NCBI GenBank assembly: GCA_045617505.1
Contig: JAZLIS010000094.1
Span: forward strand, 3,198-67,197
DNA: 64,000 nt
Origin: Cacconaster sp045617505
GTDB taxonomy: Bacteria; Bacteroidota; Bacteroidia; Bacteroidales; UBA932
Direction of reading: 5' to 3'
Below the pieces are notes generated by a model, which saw only the letters and a list, made by a program, of their open reading frames with translations, searched no databases and was not told the DNA's origin. Position 1 is the stretch's first letter. The number at the start of each line of letters is the position of its first letter. The translations under genes and the position numbers were made by a program. Positions 1 to 7,262 of this stretch are shown in pieces.

Positions 1-526
1 TTTCGATGAGTGCGGACAATTTATCCCATTCGTACCAGCAGGGAAGATGCAACGCAAAGTTCCTGGACGGGTGCCCTTCCTTGATGAGTTGCGTTCTGGT
101 CTTCGCCATCATCACGCGCCAGGGATTATTGTCGGATTTGGAGAATGTGATGTCAGGTTCCAGCATCTTGAGGAATTTTATATCAGCGAGGTCAAAATTG
201 TTGACTGCGTAGATGTCATCGGCGGCCCAGACAAAGCCCTTCTGCCTCGGAAACGTCCTATGAAGTGTTTGCATCTTGTTGATGATGTCGAGGGCCGGCA
301 GGTATTCTCCCTCAATGGGAGCAACACGCGGTGCCAGAATGTGAAACGTCCTCTCATAACAGTCAACGATTGGGTGATGATCTCCCACCACCGCGACAAG
401 GTAATTTTGTTCCTTGAAGTGCTTGTGCCAACCGGCAAGGGCATATTCCAGCTCCCGGCCTTGCGCTCCGGAATCCAGATAAGGGATGCCGACAATGATT
501 GTGTCAGGTGTGATTTGTGGTTTCAT
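1..526 (-). CDS. Partial glycosyltransferase/stealth-like protein (runs off left edge)
   Basis: An open frame starts at an ATG read at 526-524 and stays open to the window edge, giving about 175 residues without a stop. The N-terminus (MKPQITPDTIIVGIPYLD) opens a beta strand followed by a long alpha/beta stretch. Near residue 110 lies FVWAADDIYAV, an acidic W-x-x-D-D segment of the kind seen in glycosyltransferases and stealth-type sugar-phosphate transferases. The assignment to that fold is an inference from this motif alone. The gene is the last visible one of the leftward early operon, 1 nt downstream of the ASCH-like gene. It may modify phage DNA or host glycans, but nothing here decides this. 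The C-terminal part lies outside the window. Confidence 0.5.
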   Translation of the reverse strand, partial: MKPQITPDTIIVGIPYLDSGAQGRELEYALAGWHKHFKEQNYLVAVVGDHHPIVDCYERTFHILAPRVAPIEGEYLPALDIINKMQTLHRTFPRQKGFVWAADDIYAVNNFDLADIKFLKMLEPDITFSKSDNNPWRVMMAKTRTQLIKEGHPSRNFALHLPCWYEWDKLSALIE

Positions 527-527
527 A

Positions 528-1004
528 TCATAGGTTTTTGATAAAATCATTGAAAGATACGGGAGGACACAATTCCTCCGTTCGTTTTGCACGGGCATAT
601 ATTCCGTCTCCGACTTTTACATAGACTCTCTCTCCAAGCCTTATCACAAAATACTGCTTCCCGGCTTCCGCACCCCACTCTGATTTTCCCTTCCAGACTC
701 GAATATCCTTTATGCGGAATGTCATTGAGCGTGATGTATAGCCGTAGTGGAATGTGACATAATCATACTTCCGTTCAAATGTGATGTCGGTGAGGTCTTT
801 CTTGAATATGCTTATATTCTCCGGAGCGCAATAAAATTCCGCGCATTCAGAATCAATATTTTCATAACTCGAACACTCTTCATCAATCACCCGGAAAAGT
901 CTCTTCATCCAATACGGCTTCAAGTCCCTATATTCCTCCTTCTTCACTCCAGACTCAATCATTTTGTACCATTGAGCCTTCAATATCAGATGAAGTTCTT
1001 TCAT
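528..1004 (-). CDS. ASCH/PUA-like domain protein
   Basis: A 158-residue protein with the N-terminal pattern LHLILKAQWYKMIESGVKKE followed by EYRDLKPYWMKRL. This resembles the start of ASCH-domain proteins, in which a first strand leads into a helix with 'GxKxxEYR' and a basic KPYW segment. ASCH domains are beta-barrels related to PUA that bind nucleic acid or modified nucleotides. The C-terminal half is rich in strands (YDYVTFHYGY, MTFRIKDIRVWKG), as expected for the barrel. It overlaps the next upstream gene by 4 nt, so translation is probably coupled. Its role in the phage is unknown; binding of a modified base or an RNA regulator is possible. Confidence 0.55.
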   Translation of the reverse strand: MKELHLILKAQWYKMIESGVKKEEYRDLKPYWMKRLFRVIDEECSSYENIDSECAEFYCAPENISIFKKDLTDITFERKYDYVTFHYGYTSRSMTFRIKDIRVWKGKSEWGAEAGKQYFVIRLGERVYVKVGDGIYARAKRTEELCPPVSFNDFIKNL

Positions 1005-1339
1005 AACAGCCCGATTGCTTTTTCGATAGCGGCAACGGCTATATCATTCCAATCTCGTTTGGCGAGATTACTATTTTGAGTAATCTCGTAGAAGTCTCCT
1101 TGAATGAGTCCCCAATGCCAATCCTTGCTCCAGCCAATTAAGACAGGGTCCCACGGATGCGAAATAAGGATTGTGATGTCTTTCTGCATAAGCCAATCAA
1201 AGACTTCGGCAAAGCAGGTTATAGCGTGACGGTCAGGTTCGGGATGCTCAACTGTTGAACAGTCTTCCCAATCTATTTCGTATCCTTTTGCTTCAAGTTT
1301 AACCGCCAACTCGTTAGGAATTGATGTTGTGTATCCCAT
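1001..1339 (-). CDS. Conserved hypothetical phage protein
   Basis: A 112-residue acidic, Trp-rich protein (IDWEDC, DWHWGLIQGDFYEI). ATG at 1339 gives MGYTTSIPNELAVKLEAKGY. A GTG at 1345 would make a 4-nt overlap with the upstream gene and add two residues, so the start is uncertain by two codons. I recognise no domain. It overlaps the ASCH-like gene by 4 nt and belongs to the leftward early operon. Confidence 0.6.
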   Translation of the reverse strand: MGYTTSIPNELAVKLEAKGYEIDWEDCSTVEHPEPDRHAITCFAEVFDWLMQKDITILISHPWDPVLIGWSKDWHWGLIQGDFYEITQNSNLAKRDWNDIAVAAIEKAIGLL

Positions 1340-1341
1340 AA

Positions 1342-1500
1342 TCACTTCTCTTTGATTTCTTTGTAATACACCCCATCGTTACATTCTTCGATAGGGCAAG
1401 GTTTATGCGTTACCTCCGGACGGAGGTCACACCTGCAACAGGTGTTATAAAAGCCCTCTTTATAGGTCTTTCCGTCAATTTCAATTGTTTTCATATCCAT
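1342..1500 (-). CDS. Small Cys-rich protein, possible zinc-binding
   Basis: A protein of about 52 residues starting MDMKTIEIDGKTYKEGFYNT; an ATG two codons later is equally plausible. A cluster CCRCDLRP...CPIEEC gives five cysteines in under 25 residues, which suggests a small metal-binding knuckle. The longer upstream frame overlaps the methyltransferase and reads as low-complexity shadow, so I trimmed it. Function unknown. Confidence 0.5.
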   Translation of the reverse strand: MDMKTIEIDGKTYKEGFYNTCCRCDLRPEVTHKPCPIEECNDGVYYKEIKEK

Positions 1501-1511
1501 ATCAAATAGTA

Positions 1512-3074
1512 TTAGTTTGCTGCGTATAAGGCTTCGCAAAGCTGTCGAGCCATTCCGCATTCAACGGCGTTTCCGATATATTTCTTGTTCTCGCTTTTTG
1601 TCCCAAGAAGGGTATAGTCTTTCGGGAAACCCATTATCTGCAGTAATTCATCAATACGGAGCATACGCATTTTTATATCAGAGATTCCGTGCTCTGTGCA
1701 GAATTCTTTCATACTCCGCATAGCCGCAGTATCCGATTCTGAAGGTTCAAGATAGGACGGACCTTCTTTTGTGAATATGGCATACATTGGCCTTTTGTCC
1801 TGCCTGGCGATAATTGTGGGGCTTGGACGGTCTGTTGAGTACATCGGCCACCCATATTGAGGGTTCATCAGATATGCGCTGACAAGATTCTGCTTCGGTG
1901 TTGACGTGACCGTGCCGCAGGGCTGCTCTATTGAAGCCGGTGAACCTTGGCCGTATTGTTGGTCAATAAAATGCGATACCTTAACCAATCCAAGCCTATC
2001 CTTTGTTGTGATGGTTGGTGCCGGTTCGTCTATGCTGACATTATTCCCTTTCCCGTTATAGACTGTCACAAAGCTGTGATGATCCTTACAAGTGACTGTG
2101 CCAGCCGGTTTCTCAATTGATATGCACTTGGACTTATCATCGCCGGAATAATTTTTCATCAGGAACCTCGCTTTGACAACGCCTATTCTTGACTGCGTGC
2201 ATACAGTCGGGCAGGGTTCATCAATTCCAGGCGCAATATATTTTCCGCGCTGGCTCATTGAATTGTACTTGATGAGGAAATTGCTTTCTCCCTTAACGAC
2301 AAACTTCATTAGTCCTGCCATTATTCGCTTGAGAGTGGCATCGCAGAGAGGCTTGCTTCGAGTGAAGATGCTTTCGCCCTCATCATCAAGACATAGAACT
2401 TCCCTGACGGGTCTCCACGGTTGGAGCTGACCGAACAGTCCGGCTTCAGGATTTCGCGCGTGTGTTGGCTCCGGAAAGGCTATTGGAAGCGACCTTTTTG
2501 CGAAGATGCCGAAATATCTCCGGCGAGAGGTGTATGCTCCATAGTCTGCGGAATTCAGTATGCGGTGGTCGTACTCATATCCATATTTCTTCACCTTGTT
2601 CACCCAACGTAGGTAGAGACGTCCCCTGTCCTTGCTGACAGGATGTCCGTTTTCGTCCAGGTCTCCCCAACACATAAATTCCTCAACATTCTCCATCTGG
2701 ATATAGTCGGGGTTAATTGCCTCGATATATCGAAATAAATGCTCTGGTAGTGTGCGTGAATCGGCATCACGAGATTGTCCTCCCTTTGCCCTTGAATAGT
2801 TGGTGCATTCGCAGCTGGCCCAAAGGACGATTATCGCATCTTTCTTCCTGCGAGCCTTCTTCACGAGATCCACAAGAGGTGAAACGTCTAATGTTCGGAT
2901 ATCCTCGGTGAAATGAACGCATTCCGGATGATTTGCGAGGTGGGATGCAATGGCGTGAGGATCGTGATTGACGCAAGCAATCACCTTGGCACATTTTTGC
3001 TCCCTGAACATTGCTTCTTCAACTCCGGTAGTCACGCCACCAGCTCCACAAAATAGGTCAATATAATATAGCAT
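1512..3074 (-). CDS. DNA (cytosine-5) methyltransferase
   Basis: A 520-residue C5-cytosine methyltransferase. Motif I is DLFCGAGG at residues 6-13. Motif IV is the variant SCECTNYS, with the probable catalytic Cys90 in ECTNYS replacing the usual PCQxFS. Motif VI is ENVEEF near residue 128 and motif VIII is SRRRYFG. The C-terminus has the motif X-like IGNAVECGMARQLCEAL. Between motif VIII and the C-terminus, residues of about 280-430 contain about five repeats of the pattern S-I-D/E-x-P-x-x-T-V/I, followed by a basic/polar stretch and L-V. These occupy the place of the target-recognition domain. The phage-encoded enzyme probably protects its own DNA from host restriction. It is translated leftward within the early operon. 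Confidence 0.9.
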   Translation of the reverse strand: MLYYIDLFCGAGGVTTGVEEAMFREQKCAKVIACVNHDPHAIASHLANHPECVHFTEDIRTLDVSPLVDLVKKARRKKDAIIVLWASCECTNYSRAKGGQSRDADSRTLPEHLFRYIEAINPDYIQMENVEEFMCWGDLDENGHPVSKDRGRLYLRWVNKVKKYGYEYDHRILNSADYGAYTSRRRYFGIFAKRSLPIAFPEPTHARNPEAGLFGQLQPWRPVREVLCLDDEGESIFTRSKPLCDATLKRIMAGLMKFVVKGESNFLIKYNSMSQRGKYIAPGIDEPCPTVCTQSRIGVVKARFLMKNYSGDDKSKCISIEKPAGTVTCKDHHSFVTVYNGKGNNVSIDEPAPTITTKDRLGLVKVSHFIDQQYGQGSPASIEQPCGTVTSTPKQNLVSAYLMNPQYGWPMYSTDRPSPTIIARQDKRPMYAIFTKEGPSYLEPSESDTAAMRSMKEFCTEHGISDIKMRMLRIDELLQIMGFPKDYTLLGTKSENKKYIGNAVECGMARQLCEALYAAN

Positions 3075-3077
3075 ATA

Positions 3078-3320
3078 CTAATCGTGTTTAACATTATGTC
3101 CATAGTCATATTCGGTGTTCTCTAATTCAAGCCGTTCCCGAAACAGTTGAGGCTCCGGATTGAGTATGAACTTTGTAAGATTGCGCACCTTCGCTTCCTG
3201 CTCCTTGCTTCTTTTCAGAAGGTCACCGTCAAACTTCCCTGCGCGTCTCAAAGCAAAGTATTGCTGTTGCAGTTGGTCCTGCTTCTGCACTTCCCGTGCA
3301 TATTCTTCTATCGTAATCAT
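3078..3320 (-). CDS. Small helical protein of unknown function
   Basis: An 80-residue protein from ATG at 3320 (MITIEEYAREVQKQDQLQQQ). It is largely helical and charged (ALRRAGKFDGDLLKRSKEQE, then KVRNLTKFIL). I chose this start because the longer frame upstream overlaps another small ORF and lacks similar composition. It lies 3 nt upstream of the cytosine methyltransferase stop-to-start junction, so it is probably cotranslated. No family recognised. Confidence 0.5.
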   Translation of the reverse strand: MITIEEYAREVQKQDQLQQQYFALRRAGKFDGDLLKRSKEQEAKVRNLTKFILNPEPQLFRERLELENTEYDYGHNVKHD

Positions 3321-3324
3321 AGGG

Positions 3325-3471
3325 CTAATCCTCGTTTCCTTCCAGATCACATTCCACCATAATGTCACCGCCCAACTTTGTGATGCCGATGAAATGCTCA
3401 CACTCAACGCAATTAAAGGGGCATTCGTGAATTGCGCTCGTAGGGGTTATTTCAGATACCGCTTTGTACAT
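3325..3471 (-). CDS. Small Cys-rich phage protein
   Basis: A 48-residue ORF, MYKAVSEITPTSAIHECPFN then CVECEHFIGITKLGGDIMVE. The C-P-x-x-C-x-x-C spacing plus His suggests a compact zinc site. It overlaps the next upstream small gene by 20 nt in another frame and ends 4 nt before the start of the 80-residue gene. It is plausible as a real gene from operon packing and Cys spacing only. Confidence 0.45.
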   Translation of the reverse strand: MYKAVSEITPTSAIHECPFNCVECEHFIGITKLGGDIMVECDLEGNED

Positions 3472-3616
3472 CTTCCTTTACCTCCTTGAATAATTTATTG
3501 AGTTCTTCTCTACACTTGTAGTATCTTGAGCAGTTCTTGCAGTTGCCCTCCCCTTCTGACATATCAAAATCATAATAACAGAGGTTTGCCAACCTTTCAA
3601 GTTCTTCATTTTTCAT
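3452..3616 (-). CDS. Small Cys-containing phage protein
   Basis: A 54-residue ORF starting MKNEELERLANLCYYDFDMS with a C-terminal CKNCSRYYKCREELNKLFKE. The C-x-x-C-x(4)-C group again suggests metal binding. It starts 1 nt after the stop of the gene at 3618, which fits the tightly packed leftward operon. Function unknown. Confidence 0.45.
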   Translation of the reverse strand: MKNEELERLANLCYYDFDMSEGEGNCKNCSRYYKCREELNKLFKEVKEDVQSGI

Positions 3617-3617
3617 A

Positions 3618-3890
3618 TTATTTCATCATTATGAGTTGCTCAGTTCTGTCATATATCTCCTTGCACTCCTCATCCCAATCTTTGAGGGCTTTGGATAAAA
3701 GGGCATAATTGTCTTTCTCGAAGTCAACATTGTTGTACTTGAGCAAGAATTTTTCAACGAGGCTCCTTATCTCACTGCTATGATATTCGAGCCACATAGC
3801 CACCAACTTCCTTCTTGGGAAGCAGAACCGGTCCCAAAACCACTTTTTCAGGTCGGGCCATTCATAGATTTTGATTTTTATTTCTTTCAT
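3618..3890 (-). CDS. Hypothetical early protein
   Basis: A 90-residue protein from ATG at 3890 (MKEIKIKIYEWPDLKKWFWD). Its start overlaps the stop of the preceding gene by 4 nt (ATGA), which is why I prefer this start to the longer frame. It is aromatic-rich at the N-terminus and helical and acidic later (LLSKALKDWDEECKEIYDRT). No family recognised. Confidence 0.5.
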   Translation of the reverse strand: MKEIKIKIYEWPDLKKWFWDRFCFPRRKLVAMWLEYHSSEIRSLVEKFLLKYNNVDFEKDNYALLSKALKDWDEECKEIYDRTEQLIMMK

Positions 3891-4189
3891 TTCCGTTTGA
3901 TAAAATGTTTCACTTTGAAAAGTATAAGCCATAACCTCGCTACAAATAGTGTTGGTGCCGCCGCCCTGTACAAGGAATAGGAGTTGCGGAATAGTCCACG
4001 CCACCCTACGCATTCATAGCGGAAGTCCTCGTTGACATATTCCTCCTCCTCGCACCCGTAGTCATCGCAGTGGTAGTAGCCAGTGCATTGCCAATCGAAT
4101 CCCATCATCTTGAGGTCGCAGGCTGCTTCATAGCCGACGATTCTCTTTCCGCGAATGTCTCGCATTTCAAATTCTCCTGTCAGTTTCAT
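3887..4189 (-). CDS. Hypothetical protein with acidic Cys/Tyr-rich centre
   Basis: A 100-residue protein from ATG at 4189 (MKLTGEFEMRDIRGKRIVGY). The centre is CTGYYHCDDYGCEEEEYVNE, with three Cys and one His that could hold a metal. The end is hydrophobic then basic (LFVARLWLILFKVKHFIKRK), a possible membrane-associated tail. It is coupled by a 4-nt overlap to the downstream gene. Function unknown. Confidence 0.45.
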   Translation of the reverse strand: MKLTGEFEMRDIRGKRIVGYEAACDLKMMGFDWQCTGYYHCDDYGCEEEEYVNEDFRYECVGWRGLFRNSYSLYRAAAPTLFVARLWLILFKVKHFIKRK

Positions 4190-4418
4190 CAGGTTCCTCC
4201 TTATCCCATTTTTCCATAGCATTACACACTCCTATGAGTGCTTCCTTTACATAGAAAGGGACTTCTTGCCCACCAGAATTACCAACACCAATCCTTACGC
4301 ATTCCATATACACTTTCTGCTTTGGAAGATTAAAGGTTATGCAGATGTCTCCGTCTCCTACACCACGAAGAAACCAGACCTTGTTTCCGTCACCGTTTAA
4401 TGAAATCAACTCTTTCAT
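4167..4418 (-). CDS. Hypothetical early protein
   Basis: An 83-residue ORF beginning MKELISLNGDGNKVWFLRGV, mixed alpha/beta in character. It overlaps the following gene by 23 nt in another frame. No recognisable domain; it is kept because it fills the operon without a gap and starts with ATG. Confidence 0.45.
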   Translation of the reverse strand: MKELISLNGDGNKVWFLRGVGDGDICITFNLPKQKVYMECVRIGVGNSGGQEVPFYVKEALIGVCNAMEKWDKEEPDETDRRI

Positions 4419-4442
4419 AAAATTGTATGATTTGAATGTTTG

Positions 4443-4634
4443 TTATTTCTGGAACAGGGAATCGTGATTGATTATGTCCGGTGCCCATTGTATGCTATCT
4501 TCCACAAGTGCCTGATAAAACTTGCCCGTTGTGGCCTTGTGCTTACCCAATTCAAACCAATGTTTGAACTTTGCACGCTGAACGAATATCCTGTGAACTC
4601 CGTTCGCATCTTTTTCTATCCTTGCTTTTACCAT
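4443..4634 (-). CDS. Small basic hypothetical protein
   Basis: A 63-residue basic protein (MVKARIEKDANGVHRIFVQR, then AKFKHWFELGKHKATTGKFY). Its composition would allow nucleic-acid binding, but no motif is recognised. It starts 1 nt before the stop of the upstream gene at 4636. Confidence 0.45.
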   Translation of the reverse strand: MVKARIEKDANGVHRIFVQRAKFKHWFELGKHKATTGKFYQALVEDSIQWAPDIINHDSLFQK

Positions 4635-4635
4635 A

Positions 4636-5046
4636 TCACTTGATTTTTGAGAATGGTTCAGTCTGACCTATGGTATTGTCAAAATCTGACAATAGCTCTG
4701 ATTGCCCGTGTTCTTTGAGGAATATGCGCAGCTGGGTATAGTGCTGGTGATTTGTCAATTTGCTGGCTTGGAAGCGAAGGGACTTGCGCTTGTCTGCGAT
4801 TTGCTGAATCTCAATGTTGATCTGCCTCTTCCTTTCTCGTGTAATGGCCCAATTTTCCAACTCCAGCATAAGTTTGCGCTGCTTATAGGATAATTCCGTT
4901 TCCTCATTGCGAAGCACGTCATTCAAGCCAATTGACAACTCGGCCCTGACGGACCGGCGGATGCTGTCCAAGTCAAGAATCTTGCTTTCTGTTATGCACG
5001 CAATCACCCGTTCCGTGCAAGTGTCTATGAATTGCTCAATGTTCAT
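4636..5046 (-). CDS. Predicted helical protein, unknown function
   Basis: A 136-residue protein from ATG at 5046 (MNIEQFIDTCTERVIACITE). A TTG further upstream lies inside the methyltransferase gene and is less likely. The central region is coiled-coil-like and basic (KQRKLMLELENWAITRERKR, QINIEIQQIADKRKSLRFQA). It starts 1 nt after the DNA amino-methyltransferase stop. Function unknown. Confidence 0.5.
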   Translation of the reverse strand: MNIEQFIDTCTERVIACITESKILDLDSIRRSVRAELSIGLNDVLRNEETELSYKQRKLMLELENWAITRERKRQINIEIQQIADKRKSLRFQASKLTNHQHYTQLRIFLKEHGQSELLSDFDNTIGQTEPFSKIK

Positions 5047-5047
5047 A

Positions 5048-5767
5048 TCAGATTTCAAACAATGTTAGTTGGCGGCTAATCCTGCCGTTTTGTTCTTCTA
5101 TGCCAAACACCTCTTCCTGAAATCGTTTCTCCTGTGCGTCATAGTAATATTTGTCTTTCTCGCAGCCGAAGAAATCAAGACCGAGTTTGTATGCGACTAT
5201 CCGTGAGCTGCCGGAACCGAGGTGAGTATCAAGAATCCTGTAACCAGGCAGTGCGTAATTCTTGAAAAGCCAATGATATAATGCCTTCGGTTTCTGTGTC
5301 GGGTGGATGCGCTTTTCGTTGAGGGCCTTGTTTCCCTGCATCCTGTCTCCGTGTTCAAGGCTCTCTCCCTGCATCATTCCATTCCACATATACCGGAACA
5401 GCCTCACTGAATCAAAAATGTCAGTCGCGGCAATCTCACAATCCGAAAATGTAGAAGAACCGTTGACTTTATCCCAGACAATGCGACCCGGGGAGAAGAT
5501 GAAGTCATAATAATTACATCCCCACACGATATAATGCTTTGATATGCGCAGCAGTTCTTCAAAGTATTCCTTGCCGGGCACTTCCCATTGTTCGCAAGGT
5601 TTATACAGCCGCAATACACCTATCTTCGACTCCTTATTCCCATAGAACTTCCTGCGCTCTGGACCGCTGAAATACGGAGGGTCAACAACTGCCAGGTCAA
5701 AGGACTTGTCAGGTTGCTCTCTCATATAGTTGAGGCAATCGCCGAAGTATATTTCACTTGTAGGCAT
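5048..5767 (-). CDS. DNA adenine-N6/cytosine-N4 methyltransferase
   Basis: A 239-residue protein from ATG at 5767 (MPTSEIYFGDCLNYM). Motif IV is DPPY at residues 29-32, followed by HPTQKP and a late motif I-like LDTHLGSGSS. This IV-before-I order is typical of beta-class amino-methyltransferases. In most relatives motif I reads D-P/x-F-x-G-S-G; here His replaces Phe. The N-terminal extension of the longest frame overlaps the initiator gene and was trimmed. It probably modifies phage DNA alongside the C5 methyltransferase, as restriction evasion. Confidence 0.85.
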   Translation of the reverse strand: MPTSEIYFGDCLNYMREQPDKSFDLAVVDPPYFSGPERRKFYGNKESKIGVLRLYKPCEQWEVPGKEYFEELLRISKHYIVWGCNYYDFIFSPGRIVWDKVNGSSTFSDCEIAATDIFDSVRLFRYMWNGMMQGESLEHGDRMQGNKALNEKRIHPTQKPKALYHWLFKNYALPGYRILDTHLGSGSSRIVAYKLGLDFFGCEKDKYYYDAQEKRFQEEVFGIEEQNGRISRQLTLFEI

Positions 5768-5769
5768 AC

Positions 5770-6780
5770 CTATTTCAGATAACTGAACTGCATTGTCTTT
5801 CCTGAAAGGATGGGAGTGAGCAGCGGCCTTGTCTGCTCCTTGTTTGCCAGAAGGAAGTCCGCAACTGCCTTGCTGCAAGTCAACAGATGAAACTCTTTCC
5901 GGTTCGGGCCGTAGGGGTCATATACCTTGTCTGGGGAGAAGTTCAGCCTGTCATCTAAGAATGGCATCAGTTCTTCCTTCGTGAGGTGCATTTCGTTCTT
6001 CGCGAAGTCATACACTGTTTTCCAGGCAGACAGGAAGTCAGTTTTGAACCGCTTACGGGAATCCAAAGAGCCGTCATCGCATTTCTGCGACCACATTTCT
6101 GCTGCTGCAATCCTTTGGTCGGCATTCATCGAAGCCCAATTCCTGCCGCTGGTAAGATTGTAGTTCACCAATTTCTTGAACTGCTTGCACGGCGCAATAT
6201 AATTCCTGTTGAAGAAAAAGAATGAGATAATCTCAAGTTCAATCTCTTCATCACTCGGTTGAGGCTTATGGGAGTTGCGGCGTTGAGGCCGCGTCTGGTT
6301 GTTTGCCGACATCGGCACCGGAGGACACTCGGCCGGGGTCGGCTGATCCGGCACCGCATCGGCATCAATAAATCTGACATTCGAGACGGATGATACATCA
6401 ATGAGCAGAATATCCTTCCGCAAACGTATTTCCTGTCTCCGCTTTGCCGCCTCAATATACCTTGTCTGGATGCCTCTTGAAGTGAGCACGCAGGACGAGT
6501 CGTACACCCCTTTGTCGAAGAAGGAACGTCTGACCAACCCTTTGACAACCTCATCCACCAGGCTGGGACTAAAACCTGCACCTAATCTTCTTGCGAACAA
6601 TAGACACTCGTCTTGACCCCATTGGCAGTAATATCCTTCTGAGTTGTAAATCTTGCAAAGCAGGCGGATGGCGATATATGACCCTTTCTCCCCGAACTCC
6701 CCTTCGATAAGTGCGACCTTATCATCCTCAAAGAAATTCGTGTTGAACGGGAAATAATCAATGCCGGAATTATTTTTCAT
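5770..6780 (-). CDS. DUF4373-like replication initiator-type protein
   Basis: A 336-residue protein. The N-terminus has the pattern DYFPFNTNFFEDDKVALIEG, EFGEKGSYIAIRLLCKIYNS and EGYYCQWGQDECLLFARRLG. This matches the DUF4373 (Lin1244/Lin1753-like) N-terminal domain, a winged-helix-type domain found in phage replication-initiation proteins. A Pro/Gln-rich linker at about 145-175 leads to a C-terminal helical domain. It sits between methyltransferase and nuclease genes, where a lambda O-like initiator is expected. Its initiator role is inferred from family and position. Confidence 0.75.
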   Translation of the reverse strand: MKNNSGIDYFPFNTNFFEDDKVALIEGEFGEKGSYIAIRLLCKIYNSEGYYCQWGQDECLLFARRLGAGFSPSLVDEVVKGLVRRSFFDKGVYDSSCVLTSRGIQTRYIEAAKRRQEIRLRKDILLIDVSSVSNVRFIDADAVPDQPTPAECPPVPMSANNQTRPQRRNSHKPQPSDEEIELEIISFFFFNRNYIAPCKQFKKLVNYNLTSGRNWASMNADQRIAAAEMWSQKCDDGSLDSRKRFKTDFLSAWKTVYDFAKNEMHLTKEELMPFLDDRLNFSPDKVYDPYGPNRKEFHLLTCSKAVADFLLANKEQTRPLLTPILSGKTMQFSYLK

Positions 6781-7262
6781 ACAGTCAATAAATAGTTCTG
6801 AACTTCGTACATAAATTCATCGAGAGAACGGCATACGACATACTTGTACCCTGCGCTCTCGGCAAGTGCCTGCCATTCTTTCTGCTCATCAGACTGCTTC
6901 CCTTTCGGGGTTTTCATTTCGATAAGCAGCGCACCGTACAGGCTGTTTTTCTGAAGCAGAATCAAATCTGCCACACCGGAAACTGCACCCTCTTCCTTCA
7001 ATCTCTGTCCGGATGGACACCAGCTCTTGACACCGTACTTTGTCATCTTCGTGACAGTCTCCCTCTTTTCACCGTTTGGAACGGCAAAAAGGAGATTGGC
7101 TATCCGGCTGTGCTGGAAACGGAACCAATCCACGCACTGCACCTGAATGTCGTGTTCCTTGATGTCGGGAACCAGGGCCTTCTTTGCAGTCTTTTTGTTC
7201 TGCGCCTCGGCAAGCTGGCGCATTATGGCTTTCCTCGCCTTCTCGTTATCTATCTTCTCCAT
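6777..7262 (-). CDS. VRR-NUC domain nuclease
   Basis: A 161-residue protein from ATG at 7262 (MEKIDNEKARKAIMRQLAEA). The core QCVDWFRFQH...NLLFAVPNGEKR, followed by GAVSGVADLILL and ALLIEMKTPKGKQSDEQKEW, is the VRR-NUC fold. The GxxD and ExK pair form the PD-(D/E)XK-type active site. VRR-NUC proteins are often encoded next to SNF2 helicases in phages, as here (17-nt overlap with the helicase gene). They are thought to act on branched or flap DNA during replication and recombination. The longest frame begins with helicase shadow sequence and was trimmed. Confidence 0.85.
   Translation of the reverse strand: MEKIDNEKARKAIMRQLAEAQNKKTAKKALVPDIKEHDIQVQCVDWFRFQHSRIANLLFAVPNGEKRETVTKMTKYGVKSWCPSGQRLKEEGAVSGVADLILLQKNSLYGALLIEMKTPKGKQSDEQKEWQALAESAGYKYVVCRSLDEFMYEVQNYLLTV

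Noticed and set aside
178..495. 105-codon minus-strand ORF at the left edge
   Set aside because: Out of frame with the longer open frame 1-526, which has better alpha/beta composition.
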